Origin: Leishmania martiniquensis
Lineage: Eukaryota; Euglenozoa; Kinetoplastea; Trypanosomatida; Trypanosomatidae
NCBI RefSeq assembly: GCF_017916325.1
Contig: NC_090161.1
Coordinates: 707,001-771,000 of the forward strand
Reading direction: 5' to 3'
Length of the DNA: 64,000 nt
Position numbers and translations under genes: made by a program. This document shows, piece by piece, positions 49,921-59,311 of this stretch (positions are counted from its first letter, which is position 1; each line of letters begins with the position of its first letter). The notes below the pieces were generated by a model that saw only the letters and a program-made list of their open reading frames with translations, was not told where the DNA came from and did no database searches.

Positions 49921-50808
49921 TGGCTCCGCCACACAGTAATACACCGCAGTGGCCTCCACGCTCGGGTGCGGTCTGCTGTGCGGATTCGGGAGCGCCTATT
50001 GCGGCTCGTTGGCGCGTCACTTGCTCTCTCGCTCTCCGCCGTCCCGTGCCGCTTCTTTTGGGGGATGAACAGACACTGCTGCTGAGGGTCGTCCCGGCGG
50101 TGGGTAGGGAGAGAAAAAAAAGACGAAGCAGAGGAAGTCCGACGACGGCAGGCGGCGACGTTTATTTTCACATGAGTGCATGACGCGTAACCCTCACCCC
50201 CTTTGCAACGGAAAGTAAACGAAAGGCGACGTACACCGCCATGGCGAGGGAGGGCGGAGGAAAGGGCCGAGGGCCGTGGGACAGGGTGGCCCAATGGGAG
50301 CCAATGAGGAAGGGAGAGCGCACGAGGACGAGGGAGGGGGCAGATGAGAAGGGAAAGACCTCGCTTGCACCGACACACGGGCCCACCGCAAGGGCGGCTG
50401 CTGGGCTGTGGGCGAAAGGAGAGGTAGGGCTGTGACTGCATCCCTTTTTTGCGTCTCGTTTGCCCTTCTCTCGTCACCCCTCTCGTCGCCCCTTCCCTTC
50501 CGTCGATGGGATGTGTGCATCGATGGGGCAGTGACAGCTTCTTTTACTGCCGTCCGTATTCGCTCCAGGGGCATTCCGAATCGGCTCCCTCTTCCCGGCG
50601 AAATTTCGTACCTTCTCTCTATTTTGTGCACGCGCGCTCTCACAGAATGCGGCGCCCGTGACCTCTTGTCTCCCTACTCCTCCCTACTCTTCCCTATGCC
50701 TCTCTCTCTTCCTCCAGACGCAGAGGGAGAGCCACGTGCACCCAGCCCACTTACGCACTCACAAGCCCACCCGCTACCCTGAGAAACGCTCTCTCGACTG
50801 AGCTGACG
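49921..50808 (+). other. Spacer upstream of the armadillo-like gene
   Basis: No gene. Mixed sequence with a purine-rich patch at 50110-50145, then C/T tracts from 50445 to the acceptor at 50716-50717. Confidence 0.65.
50665..50717 (+). promoter_or_regulatory. Probable trans-splice acceptor of the armadillo-like gene
   Basis: A tract of CTCCTCCCTACTCTTCCC and TCTCTCTCTTCCTCC ends with AG at 50716-50717, 91 bases before the ATG. There is no AG inside the tract. Confidence 0.65.
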
Positions 50809-53040
50809 ATGCTCCGTCGCACGCGGCTGCAACTCATCTCCTTGGCGGAGGCGCAGCACATGGTACTCGATGCGCAGGGACAGCAGGCCCCCACTCCACG
50901 AGCGCCGCTCCCACAGTTGCTCGCAGCACTGAGGGAGCATTATCGAGCTGGCTGTGAGGCGTTCACCAAGGCGGCGCTGCACCACGTCGTGCAGCTTGAT
51001 CAGTCGAACGAGGACACGAAGCACATCGCAGCTGCGCGCCTTGCGGCACCTTTGCCGTCAAGGCGTCCCCTTGCAGACGCCGCTGGCGCGCAGTTGGACA
51101 CCACTGCGTCGTCACGAGCGGCGCCGCACTTGATCACAGAGCTGCTGCGCACTTACCCTCACACACCAGAAGTGCGCGAGCGGTGTTGCCGCTGCCTTGC
51201 GAACATGTGCCAGCTCACCACTGACGGCGCCACCGGCAGTGAGCTTGTTTCCACTAGCAATCATAATGGTACTCCTGCAGCCAACGCGCTGCCTCTGGCC
51301 GATGCCCTTGTCGAGGAGGGTGCTGTGGAGCTGGTGCTCGGGACTCTTGCAATGGCAGGCCGTCTCAGCTCCAAGGGCCGCTGCTGGGTAGCTGTAGCGA
51401 TGCTCAACCTCACGTGCATTTCTAACAACGGCGCCGCACGTGCCACTGCGGCTGGCGCTGTTGATCGCCTGGCTGAGTTCACTTTGTTTCTGTTGGAGGA
51501 CGCGTCGACGGCCTCTGCTGCGGCACCCATCCGCGGGCTTGCCGAGGAAACGGCCATCGCCCTCGACGCCGCTCTTGGGGCGCTGGCTGGGGTGGTGGCG
51601 GCCGAGGCGCCAGAGAACGCGCGAGGCGTCTCGTTCAACTACGAGGCAGTAAGCTATGCAGCCGTCGACGCCATAGTGCGATCGCTGCTGTTCGCGTCCG
51701 CGCTGATGGTTCGCGATGGCCGAAACGACGGCGTGTACGGCGCCTCGCTCTCGTTGCGCCGCTACGGGGCGGTGCGTTTGACGAGCGCGTCAGAGAGGCA
51801 GCAGACGGCTGTTGTTGTGCTGCTGCCGCTTCTGCACAAGGCGTGGATGGCGCTGCAGGCGGTCTGCAGCTGCCCGGCCAACCTGCCGATGGTCTTCGAC
51901 GTCATCTATGAGGCAGCCAACGCTAACCAGGAGAGCATGGTGGTGGCGAGCGATGCCGACGGCAGCACAGAGGAGGTCTTACAAGTGACAGGACAGACGG
52001 AGCGGCAGTACGTCGCAGCGCTGTCGTGCCTCGTTGATGCGGCGTTGTTCATGACGACAGAGCTCGAGGGGCTGGGAGCGATTGCCGGGGACAAGCTGGC
52101 GCACCTCCAAGACGATGTCCGACTGTACGTGATGGACGTCATGCAAGCCATGACGGCGTCGCGGAAGGATCTCCCCCAAAGAGACGGCGCCACCGCTGCA
52201 TCAGGTGCTCGCGGCGCTGGCGAGGACGCCGAAGGAGGGCAGCGGGGCAGTGCAACGACCGACGTATCCGGGGTGTATCCGACGGCGGCTGCGATAAACG
52301 TGACAGACGTGCTGGCGGCTGGCACGGTCAGTAACATGGCGCTGGCGTGTGCCGTTCGCCTCCACATCGATCACCAGGATCGCCATGGCGCCTATAACGC
52401 GCATTCGAAGGGCCGTCGCTGCACACTTGCCCCGTACGCCGCCCACGACTTTACTCTGCTTTCAAGGTCGCTTGCGGTCTTGGCTAATTTGGCGGAGATC
52501 GGTGACGAGACGGCGACGTCAGCGAACGTGGTGGCGGCGCTGCAGGCGATCTTGCAAGATGCGGCAGAGGGCGTCATGTCCTTACCGCTGGCTTACGAGA
52601 CCGAGCTGGCGGAGCTCTTCCGCCCTACCGGGAACGTAGAGGGTAACGCCGATGTGTGTGGGGGCTCATGCATTCACCCAGAGGACCGGCTCTCTTTCCT
52701 GCAACAAGCAGCGATCGTGGGGCAGACGTATGCGGTGCTCTGGTGCACGTTACGCACCGCTCAAGGGGTGGCGACGGTGTCGCAGATGCGTGTGCTGCAG
52801 ACAGCCAAAGGCGTGCAGTCGTCCCTTCGTGAGCTGTATCTGCCAGCGCTGGCGGCGGCGAGAGAGCGTTTTGGCGGTCGCCCGGCTGCAGACGCGGGTG
52901 ACGGCTCGGCGAAGCCTGCAGCTGCTCCATGGGTAGCGAACACGGCTGAGGAGACGGTAACCCGGCTGCTGAAGCTTTCCGACGAGCTCATCAGCAACAT
53001 GCAGAAGGTGTCTTCCAGTACGCAACACATCCCGGCCTGA
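50809..53040 (+). CDS. Armadillo/HEAT-like helical repeat protein of unknown function
   Basis: A 743-residue protein, predicted mostly alpha-helical. Segments such as TPEVRERCCRCLANMCQLTT, then VEEGAVELVLGTLAMAGR with WVAVAMLNLTCISNNGAARA, follow the armadillo pattern of a short helix and two longer ones with a Gly turn. A similar LAVLANLAEIGDETA appears near residue 560. A low-complexity Gly/Ala insert (GARGAGEDAEGGQRG) lies near residue 470. No signal peptide, membrane segment or catalytic motif is seen. The start is the first ATG after the acceptor. Armadillo proteins are usually protein-binding scaffolds, and many in flagellates are axonemal, but nothing here proves that. Confidence 0.7.
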   Translation: MLRRTRLQLISLAEAQHMVLDAQGQQAPTPRAPLPQLLAALREHYRAGCEAFTKAALHHVVQLDQSNEDTKHIAAARLAAPLPSRRPLADAAGAQLDTTASSRAAPHLITELLRTYPHTPEVRERCCRCLANMCQLTTDGATGSELVSTSNHNGTPAANALPLADALVEEGAVELVLGTLAMAGRLSSKGRCWVAVAMLNLTCISNNGAARATAAGAVDRLAEFTLFLLEDASTASAAAPIRGLAEETAIALDAALGALAGVVAAEAPENARGVSFNYEAVSYAAVDAIVRSLLFASALMVRDGRNDGVYGASLSLRRYGAVRLTSASERQQTAVVVLLPLLHKAWMALQAVCSCPANLPMVFDVIYEAANANQESMVVASDADGSTEEVLQVTGQTERQYVAALSCLVDAALFMTTELEGLGAIAGDKLAHLQDDVRLYVMDVMQAMTASRKDLPQRDGATAASGARGAGEDAEGGQRGSATTDVSGVYPTAAAINVTDVLAAGTVSNMALACAVRLHIDHQDRHGAYNAHSKGRRCTLAPYAAHDFTLLSRSLAVLANLAEIGDETATSANVVAALQAILQDAAEGVMSLPLAYETELAELFRPTGNVEGNADVCGGSCIHPEDRLSFLQQAAIVGQTYAVLWCTLRTAQGVATVSQMRVLQTAKGVQSSLRELYLPALAAARERFGGRPAADAGDGSAKPAAAPWVANTAEETVTRLLKLSDELISNMQKVSSSTQHIPA

Positions 53041-53949
53041 TATACATCCGCTGCCGCACTCTTCCCCCCCTCTCCCTCAAGCCGCTGCTGGAGTGTGTCT
53101 CGCGCGTGCACGGGCTTTCTCTGTCTCAGTTTCGTCTCTTCCGTTCCCGTTGGCGTCTTTTGGCGCACTCAGGGCCATTCCGCCTCCTCCCTCATGGGCC
53201 TCTGCGGCGCATCACACACTCGTGCGTGAAGGCGAAGTGGGGGAGGCGCGTCAACGCAGTAACGTGTAAATGGCAACCGAAAGAGTTTAAGCAGAGTGCG
53301 CGCAGCTACTCTGACCTTAACCATCACACACACACACACACTTAGCACCTGTGAGAGGGACGCACCATATGCGCATGGAGGGGGTTGGAGGGAGGATGGG
53401 GTGGGGGTGGGGCCTGCAGACCGGCAGGAGAGGCTGCGGGCAACGTGTGCCCTCTTCTCTCAGCTTTCCCTTCCGGATCTGTCTGCGTCTGCGTGCGCGT
53501 TCGGGTGGGAAGAAAAGAGAAATTAGAAAGGGAGGGAGCGGCGAGTGTGTCTCTGCCCAGGCGCTCGCCGTCCTCTTTCATGGTCTTTCCCCTCTCTTCC
53601 CCTCTCTTGTGGCCCCGCCGCGATTGTTCACCTTTCCCTCTGCTTCTTTCGGCCTCCCCAGCAACCTCCCTCTCCGTGCGAGTGTGCGTATACAAGCCCA
53701 CTGTCGTTTCATGCGATTCAGTCATCATCACCACTGCGTCTCTTTCATCGATCCGCTCCTTTTTCCCACTTGGGTGCTGTCTTTCATTCACACGCACGCG
53801 TACACACACACACACACAGTCCACACCTTTGATGCTTGTGTAGGTTCTGCACACCTGTGTGGCGACGCAAACAGTAGTGCCTCTCTCTCTTTTTCTCGCA
53901 GTTGAAACGCGCTCGCACGCATACATACCCCCACGTGCGCACGCAAAGA
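53041..53949 (+). other. Spacer upstream of the PQ-loop gene
   Basis: No gene. CA runs at 53325-53341 and 53802-53818, G-rich patch at 53378-53420, C/T-rich sequence from 53560 onward, and a strong acceptor at its end. Confidence 0.65.
53879..53901 (+). promoter_or_regulatory. Strong trans-splice acceptor of the PQ-loop gene
   Basis: CTCTCTCTCTTTTTCTCGCAG with AG at 53900-53901; the first in-frame ATG follows 48 bases later. This rules out the longer open frame that begins at a TTG next to the acceptor. Confidence 0.7.
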
Positions 53950-55017
53950 ATGGAGGTGGCTCGGATCTGCTTCGAGGTTGGCCTCGTTATCGCACCGCAC
54001 ATTGGATACGGGGCTCAGTATGTTGAGATTCACCGCACCCGCTCGATTGCAGGCTATGCCCCCATCGTCTCGCTAATCCTGCTGACGAGCAACACGCTGC
54101 GCGTCTACTACTACATTGGCCACCGCTTTCTCTTCGCCCTCCTCTGCCAGGCGCTTGTCGGCATAGCCGTGCACGGGGCACTGTTGCTGAAGGTGCTGGA
54201 GGTGCACTTGCAAGAGGTGCTGCGCAACCAGATCGCGGACCTGTATAACGTGCACAGCGCCGTTGTCATCTCGGCGGCGGGTGCGGAAGCACCTACTGAA
54301 GAAGCACCGCCTACTGTGGCCTTCGGCGGCGCAGCAGGAAAGCAAGACCCGGTCACTGGTGACGGAGACGCCACGGCGCTGTCACCGCAGGCCGAAGTGT
54401 CTCCTGTGGAGTGGCCGACCCCGTCGGGTGATGGGTTCAGCGGACTTGGGGGTATGGAGGGCACGCCGCCATCGCCTGCACCAGAAAGCGGCCTCAAATG
54501 CGTCGTCGCAAAGTTTCTGCGGCTCCTCTTCTCCATCGAGGACTTCTTAGAGGCCCACCTGCTGCGTCAGACCCCGCTTCAGTTCGCCTGCGGCTACGTC
54601 ATTGCAGCTGCCTTTGCGCTGGGGGTGGTGCTGCTGTACTACATCTCCATCGGCCGCGTCTGGAAGCACGCCGCAGATGTAGTGGGGTACGCAGCACTCG
54701 GTCTCGAGTCGCTGCTGGTGCTACCGCAGATTCTTCGCAACGCTCGACGGCGCAGCACCGAGGGCCTCACTATGCTGCTCATACTCACGTGGGTGGGCGG
54801 AGATGCTATTAAGGTAGCGTACTTCATCTATGCAAGGCAGTCGCTGCCCTTCATTTTGTGTGGCTGCTTCCAGGCGTTTCTGGACGTTGTAGTTGTAGTG
54901 CAGCTCGTGTACTACCGCTTTATTGTGAAGCGAGATACCGAGGTGCGCTTAGAGGAGGAAGGCGACGCTAACGGTGGCTACCCCGAGGGGGCCGTGCCGG
55001 CAGTGGCGCCAACGTAG
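53950..55017 (+). CDS. PQ-loop repeat membrane protein (SLC66-like)
   Basis: A 355-residue multi-pass protein with two PQ-loop-type repeats. The first spans residues ~10-60 (YGAQYVEIHRTRSIAGYAPI, with AQ in place of PQ). The second spans ~250-300 (LLVLPQILRNARRRSTEGLT, with P258-Q259), followed by GGDAIKVAYFIYAR. Seven hydrophobic segments can be drawn. Between the third and fourth there is a ~90-residue hydrophilic, Pro/Gly-rich insert (about residues 110-185). Members of this family export cationic amino acids or cystine from lysosomes, or act in membrane-trafficking (PQLC1/SLC66A2). The RSxxGxx segments fit the second group slightly better. Substrate unknown. Confidence 0.75.
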   Translation: MEVARICFEVGLVIAPHIGYGAQYVEIHRTRSIAGYAPIVSLILLTSNTLRVYYYIGHRFLFALLCQALVGIAVHGALLLKVLEVHLQEVLRNQIADLYNVHSAVVISAAGAEAPTEEAPPTVAFGGAAGKQDPVTGDGDATALSPQAEVSPVEWPTPSGDGFSGLGGMEGTPPSPAPESGLKCVVAKFLRLLFSIEDFLEAHLLRQTPLQFACGYVIAAAFALGVVLLYYISIGRVWKHAADVVGYAALGLESLLVLPQILRNARRRSTEGLTMLLILTWVGGDAIKVAYFIYARQSLPFILCGCFQAFLDVVVVVQLVYYRFIVKRDTEVRLEEEGDANGGYPEGAVPAVAPT

Positions 55018-55284
55018 TCGCAAAGCACGCCTCAGGTCGAGGGATCTGCAAAATCTGAACGACACGAAGGAGCGAGATGAGGGGAGCGCAGGACAGCTCG
55101 GTGGCACGCGGGCGTTGGATGACACGGGCGACGAGCAAGCAAGCTAGCAACCCCTCTATCCCTCAGTTCTTCGGTGCCCGTAGTGCTGACTGTGTATGCT
55201 GCACCAGCACGCTTTCTCGTACGATTCTCCGCCCTGATACCTCTCCTTCGTTGCTTTCACGCAAACGTCAGCTGCATCACTCAG

Positions 55285-55350
55285 ACACACACACACACAC
55301 ACACGCCTATAACTATATATGTGTGTGTGTCTATGTATATGCATGTCAGT
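55285..55350. repeat. (CA)n, (TA)n and (TG)n compound microsatellite
   Basis: A CA run, then CTATAACTATATAT, then a TG run and a TATG-rich segment, in the 3' spacer of the PQ-loop gene. Confidence 0.85.
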
Positions 55351-56184
55351 GTATAGACGTACAGCCACACACACACACAGATTAATGCATTCTGTTGCTC
55401 ATCTCTTCTGCATGTAGTTTCCTCCTCCTCTTCCTGTTGTCGTTGCCGCTATCGATGTGCGCCTTTTTTTTCGTTATGCTGCAGTGTCTGAGGCGGCGGT
55501 GGCCGCCGCCGCTGCCTTCATCCCTCCCCCCTCTCTCTTTGCGTTTCGTTCTTTTTTTCTTCTGTGCCCTCTCGACGCCTCCTGCCGCCCTGTCCTTCGG
55601 CGCCTTTCTTTTTGTTTTCGCCTCCCTGTGCGCCTTCATCTGGTCTCATTGATTGCACCTCTAGCGCGCATGCACCCCCTCACCCCCCCATCTCTCACCC
55701 CCCTTCAAAAGCTGATGAGCTCTTCGCCAGCGCGGGGGTCTGGTTGCCAATCTCAATTCCTACTCTGTTAGCCAGCCAGCTTTGTTTCGCGCTTCACGCC
55801 CGCTCGCGCTTGCTTTTAGCCCCTCATCCCCCTTCCCTCCCCTTCCTCACCCCTCTGTCGGCTATATCGCGAGCATCTGCGTGGGGCGCTGCTACCGTGT
55901 GCCGAGGCGTTTTGTGCTTCTCTTGGTCTGCCTGCTGTGCTTTGGGTTCACCCCTTCCTCCTGTCCTGGCGCCACTGTATAGCAAATACAAGCACAAGGG
56001 CGAGAGCGCTGCGGGCACGCGGGAATGCCTCCCTGTGCGCGTGGACTGAGGGAACCGAGCGGGCCGTGAGAGTGGAGTGGTGGAGTTGCCCGACTCAAAA
56101 CCGTGCCCTTTCCCCTCCGCTGCCTGAGTCTCATCGGGGCGAAGAGGCGCACATCCGGAATGAGCTGTGACAATGCGCCCGCCT

Positions 56185-56240
56185 GCGCATGCTGAAGCAC
56201 ACACGATGACGCGCGCACCCTTGTGCGCTTCAGCATGCGC
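56185..56240. repeat. Perfect 14-bp inverted repeat with 28-nt loop
   Basis: The left arm GCGCATGCTGAAGC (56185-56198) and the right arm GCTTCAGCATGCGC (56227-56240) are exact reverse complements. A stable GC-rich hairpin could form in the RNA. It is not simple-sequence and lies about 1.2 kb after the PQ-loop stop. Confidence 0.85.
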
Positions 56241-56578
56241 GTTCTCGTTGCCCCAATCGCTGCTTGTCTCCTTCACGGGCAGGCTCGCACCTTAAACACG
56301 CACTAGCGCACACTTACATGCATGCACAGGTGTCTCGCCGATACGCGGTGGTGGAACACGGCAGCTCTCTTGCTTCAGCCTTTCTCTTCTCCCTCTCTGC
56401 TTTTCTACCCTCGCCACGTATGTAACGCCGCTCGTACTCACAGAGGCACCATCAAAGAGCGCCATCCGCGACTTGGGATGCGAAAGCAAGCATGCAAGGA
56501 AGCGAGTGACGTGTCTGTATTTATGTGTTTGTGTGTGTGCGGGGGGGGAAGGGGCGGAACTCAGTCCAACACGGCCAA

Positions 56579-56606
56579 GTCTCTCTCCCATCCTTTTTCG
56601 CGCTAG
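56579..56606 (+). promoter_or_regulatory. Probable trans-splice acceptor of the 891-residue gene
   Basis: GTCTCTCTCCCATCCTTTTT then CGCGCTAG, with AG at 56605-56606, 29 bases before the ATG in CCACCATGG. It favours the ATG at 56636 over an upstream non-ATG start. Confidence 0.55.
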
Positions 56607-56635
56607 TCGCCAACTCCTTCTTCTTCCTCGCCACC

Positions 56636-59311
56636 ATGGAGAGTGTGCTTAAAAACGTGGAGCGCGGCATCTGCAACGCACAGCAGCACCTCATCGATAC
56701 GCGTGCCCGCTTGGCGACTCATCGTGCCACTCTCGATGGCAATAGACGCGCGCTGGTGCGCGCCATGTCCTCGCTTCTCCTACTGCATCCTGATGAAGTT
56801 GTATCGCCAATGCCCTCCACTTCTTTGTATGGCGCCTCGGACACACTTCTTACGCCGCTGCGTAGTGGCCCGTCGGCCAGCACATCTGCTGCGGCTGGCA
56901 GCTCTCCCAGCCCCGATGCCCTCTTTTCCGTGGATGACTTTGCCGACGATGTCGAAGCCACTATTATCATCAATCCTGCCGCTTTGAGCTTGGCGACCGC
57001 GTCTGCTGCCGCTGCTGCGCGAGCCGGAGCACCACCAGCCCCGCCCCTGCTCCAACTACAGCCGCCACCACTGGTCTCTTCGGTGCCTGCTTTTCCTGCA
57101 ACATGGACTTCTGCTGGCTTCTACGCAGCTGTGGCGGCACGCACGCAGCAGCTGGAGGCGGAGCGCTTCCGTTACCGCCACGAACACGGGATGCGCACGG
57201 CCAAGCTTTGGATGGCACACGCGTGGGTGCGAGAGGTACTGCCGTGGTTTGAGGCGGTGGCGCATCGCTCTTTTTTCACGAACGTGGTGCAACGGCTCGA
57301 CGCCCTCGATCGAAGGGTGGCGCGGCTTTGCCGGCGGATAGATCTGGATAGGCCCCAGTATACACCCACCTGCTGCCGCACTATGCAACTGCAAAGAGGT
57401 ACGGAGACACCAGATGAATTGGCGGGCAAGGCGAGGCACCTTCCTTGTCATCAACTCCGCGCCCGATGGTGCCCTTGTCTCACGGAAACCGTGTGCCAGA
57501 GGATGCCAGTCGATGAGGGGCCCGGTACCGGTGAAGAGGCTCGCACAGGCGGTGATGATGGCGGCGAGCGAGAGGCGGTGCAGCCGCAGAGCTGCGGCTG
57601 CACCGAAGCGTTGACGCGCTTTTCGGTGCCACCAAGCCAGCAGCGGAGCGCCGGCGACGCCACTCGCGCGTTTGGCAGCGTAGGAGGCAGCCACCATTCA
57701 GTGTGCCCTCTGTGGTGCCAGTATGATCGTGTGATTTCGCAGACAGATACCTCGGGTGACGAGCAGCTTCGGGCCTGTGAGCCGGGCCTCCCCACACCGC
57801 TGCCGGCCACAGGACTTCCAGTACCGCTCCTGCGTACGCCTCGTTCCCTCCGACATGTTTGGCATGTCATTATGGAAGGCTTAACTAGCAGTGATGTCGT
57901 CGCGGGCAGCGGCGCTGTGGCAGCGGAGCCCGTTACAGCTCCTCCTGCCACCGACGGCGACGCCGCCGGTGCCATGGTGCGGCAACTAGGACATGGATCG
58001 TACCAGCTCGGTCACAGCGACGCGCTAATGCAGAACCTTAGCAGCCTTGTGAGGCAGTGCTTCGAACTTCGTTCTTCATCGCCACGCCCGCAGCCGAGAC
58101 TGCCGCCCTGCAACAATCCTGAACACCACTATGAAACGGGATGCTGCGGCGGACGCGGTGGCGCTGCCGGCGATGGACGTCGCGATGCGATTCCTTTAGT
58201 GCAAGTGCGCTTGCCCTCGGGCGCCAGCCCTCCCACGGAGGACGTCTTCCACTCTCACACGTGCGCCCTGCTCTGCTGCGCGATGCAACTCTGTACTCTC
58301 GCAGAGCCGTGCCACCCAATGCATGCTGCCCAGCTTCTACACGATGGAGCGGCGCTACCCCAGCTTGTCTATGATGAGGGTACGGGGGCTCGCGCTGAAG
58401 ACGACACTGCTGAAGGTGACTGCGTCGGTCGAACGGAAATGGAGCCAGGCGGCTCACGCAAGCCCATCGCTGTGCTCGCTGAGACCACTGGCGACCACTT
58501 TATGGGCCAGCGCACGCCGGAGCAACGGATTGTGGAAGCCTTGGCTGCGGTCTACCACGCCGTACCTCGCCTGCTCTCGCACCTCCAACTTGTATTACAG
58601 ACACAAAGCGGCCGGCGCGAAGACGGCAGTGGTGCGTGGCAGGGAAGAAGGGGCGAGACAGAGGCCATTCAAGTCGATGCGTCCGCGCGCCCTCGGCCTT
58701 GTGCGATATCGGCGGAGATGGACTGCACTTGTGTGACGAATAGCGCCGTCGACGCCGCACGCTACTCGACTGTCGGGGACGCGGCGCGCGATGGTGACGC
58801 CTTTGCTCAGCGGTGGCTGTCGCTTTCTCCACCGTCGATCACAACCGCGGCATCGCCTCCAGACGCTTCCCTAATGGCGGACGTGCCCTTTGTATACGCT
58901 CGTGCACTGCGTGTTGGGTCCATGTTCCGCTTTTTCGTGGATGCCGTTGAGGACGAGTGCGGCGAACGACTTCATCCGCCTCCTGGCGGGGCAGCGGCGG
59001 CGCTGCCCTCCCCAGCACTGCCGAGCCCTCACACCACCATGCACGCGGATGCGTCGACAATGGCCATAGGTCATCTTCACCTCGCGCAGCTCAGCACCGC
59101 TGCTGCTCATCGTGTCAATGCTATCGCTCCCAAGGCGTTGCCTCCACTCTCCGCGTCAGCGCGGCTTAGCTCGCTGCGTCAGACGGATCTGCAGGCGCGT
59201 CAGCAATGGCAGTCGATCGAGACACGTCTTTCCGTTGCCCGCTCCATGGCAGCTGCAGCCCTCAGGCGGGCTGCGCTGGGTGACAGCGAGGCGCATGGGC
59301 TACCAGGCTGA
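56636..59311 (+). CDS. Large protein of unknown function
   Basis: An 891-residue protein starting MESVLKNVERGICNAQQHLI. Residues 1-50 form a likely coiled-coil helix. Residues ~165-245 are a second helical, Arg-rich region (ARTQQLEAERFRYRHEHGMR, then HAWVREVLPWFEAV, then VQRLDALDRRVARLC). The centre (~255-480) is Cys-, Gly- and Pro-containing low complexity. Shorter ordered parts appear near 625-665 (RIVEALAAVYHAVPRLLSHL) and 745-780 (FVYARALRVGSMFRFFVDAV). The C-terminal ~60 residues are again helical. No catalytic motif, membrane segment or signal peptide is seen, and I do not recognise a family. Codon use is that of a real gene, and the start has a good context and acceptor. Confidence 0.7.
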   Translation: MESVLKNVERGICNAQQHLIDTRARLATHRATLDGNRRALVRAMSSLLLLHPDEVVSPMPSTSLYGASDTLLTPLRSGPSASTSAAAGSSPSPDALFSVDDFADDVEATIIINPAALSLATASAAAAARAGAPPAPPLLQLQPPPLVSSVPAFPATWTSAGFYAAVAARTQQLEAERFRYRHEHGMRTAKLWMAHAWVREVLPWFEAVAHRSFFTNVVQRLDALDRRVARLCRRIDLDRPQYTPTCCRTMQLQRGTETPDELAGKARHLPCHQLRARWCPCLTETVCQRMPVDEGPGTGEEARTGGDDGGEREAVQPQSCGCTEALTRFSVPPSQQRSAGDATRAFGSVGGSHHSVCPLWCQYDRVISQTDTSGDEQLRACEPGLPTPLPATGLPVPLLRTPRSLRHVWHVIMEGLTSSDVVAGSGAVAAEPVTAPPATDGDAAGAMVRQLGHGSYQLGHSDALMQNLSSLVRQCFELRSSSPRPQPRLPPCNNPEHHYETGCCGGRGGAAGDGRRDAIPLVQVRLPSGASPPTEDVFHSHTCALLCCAMQLCTLAEPCHPMHAAQLLHDGAALPQLVYDEGTGARAEDDTAEGDCVGRTEMEPGGSRKPIAVLAETTGDHFMGQRTPEQRIVEALAAVYHAVPRLLSHLQLVLQTQSGRREDGSGAWQGRRGETEAIQVDASARPRPCAISAEMDCTCVTNSAVDAARYSTVGDAARDGDAFAQRWLSLSPPSITTAASPPDASLMADVPFVYARALRVGSMFRFFVDAVEDECGERLHPPPGGAAAALPSPALPSPHTTMHADASTMAIGHLHLAQLSTAAAHRVNAIAPKALPPLSASARLSSLRQTDLQARQQWQSIETRLSVARSMAAAALRRAALGDSEAHGLPG

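Larger units (their letters stand above)
55018..56635 (+). other. Spacer downstream of the PQ-loop gene
   Basis: No gene. CA run at 55285-55304 followed by TA/TG sequence (55311-55350), C/T-rich tracts at 55390-55870, a 14-bp inverted repeat at 56185-56240, and an acceptor near the end. Confidence 0.6.
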
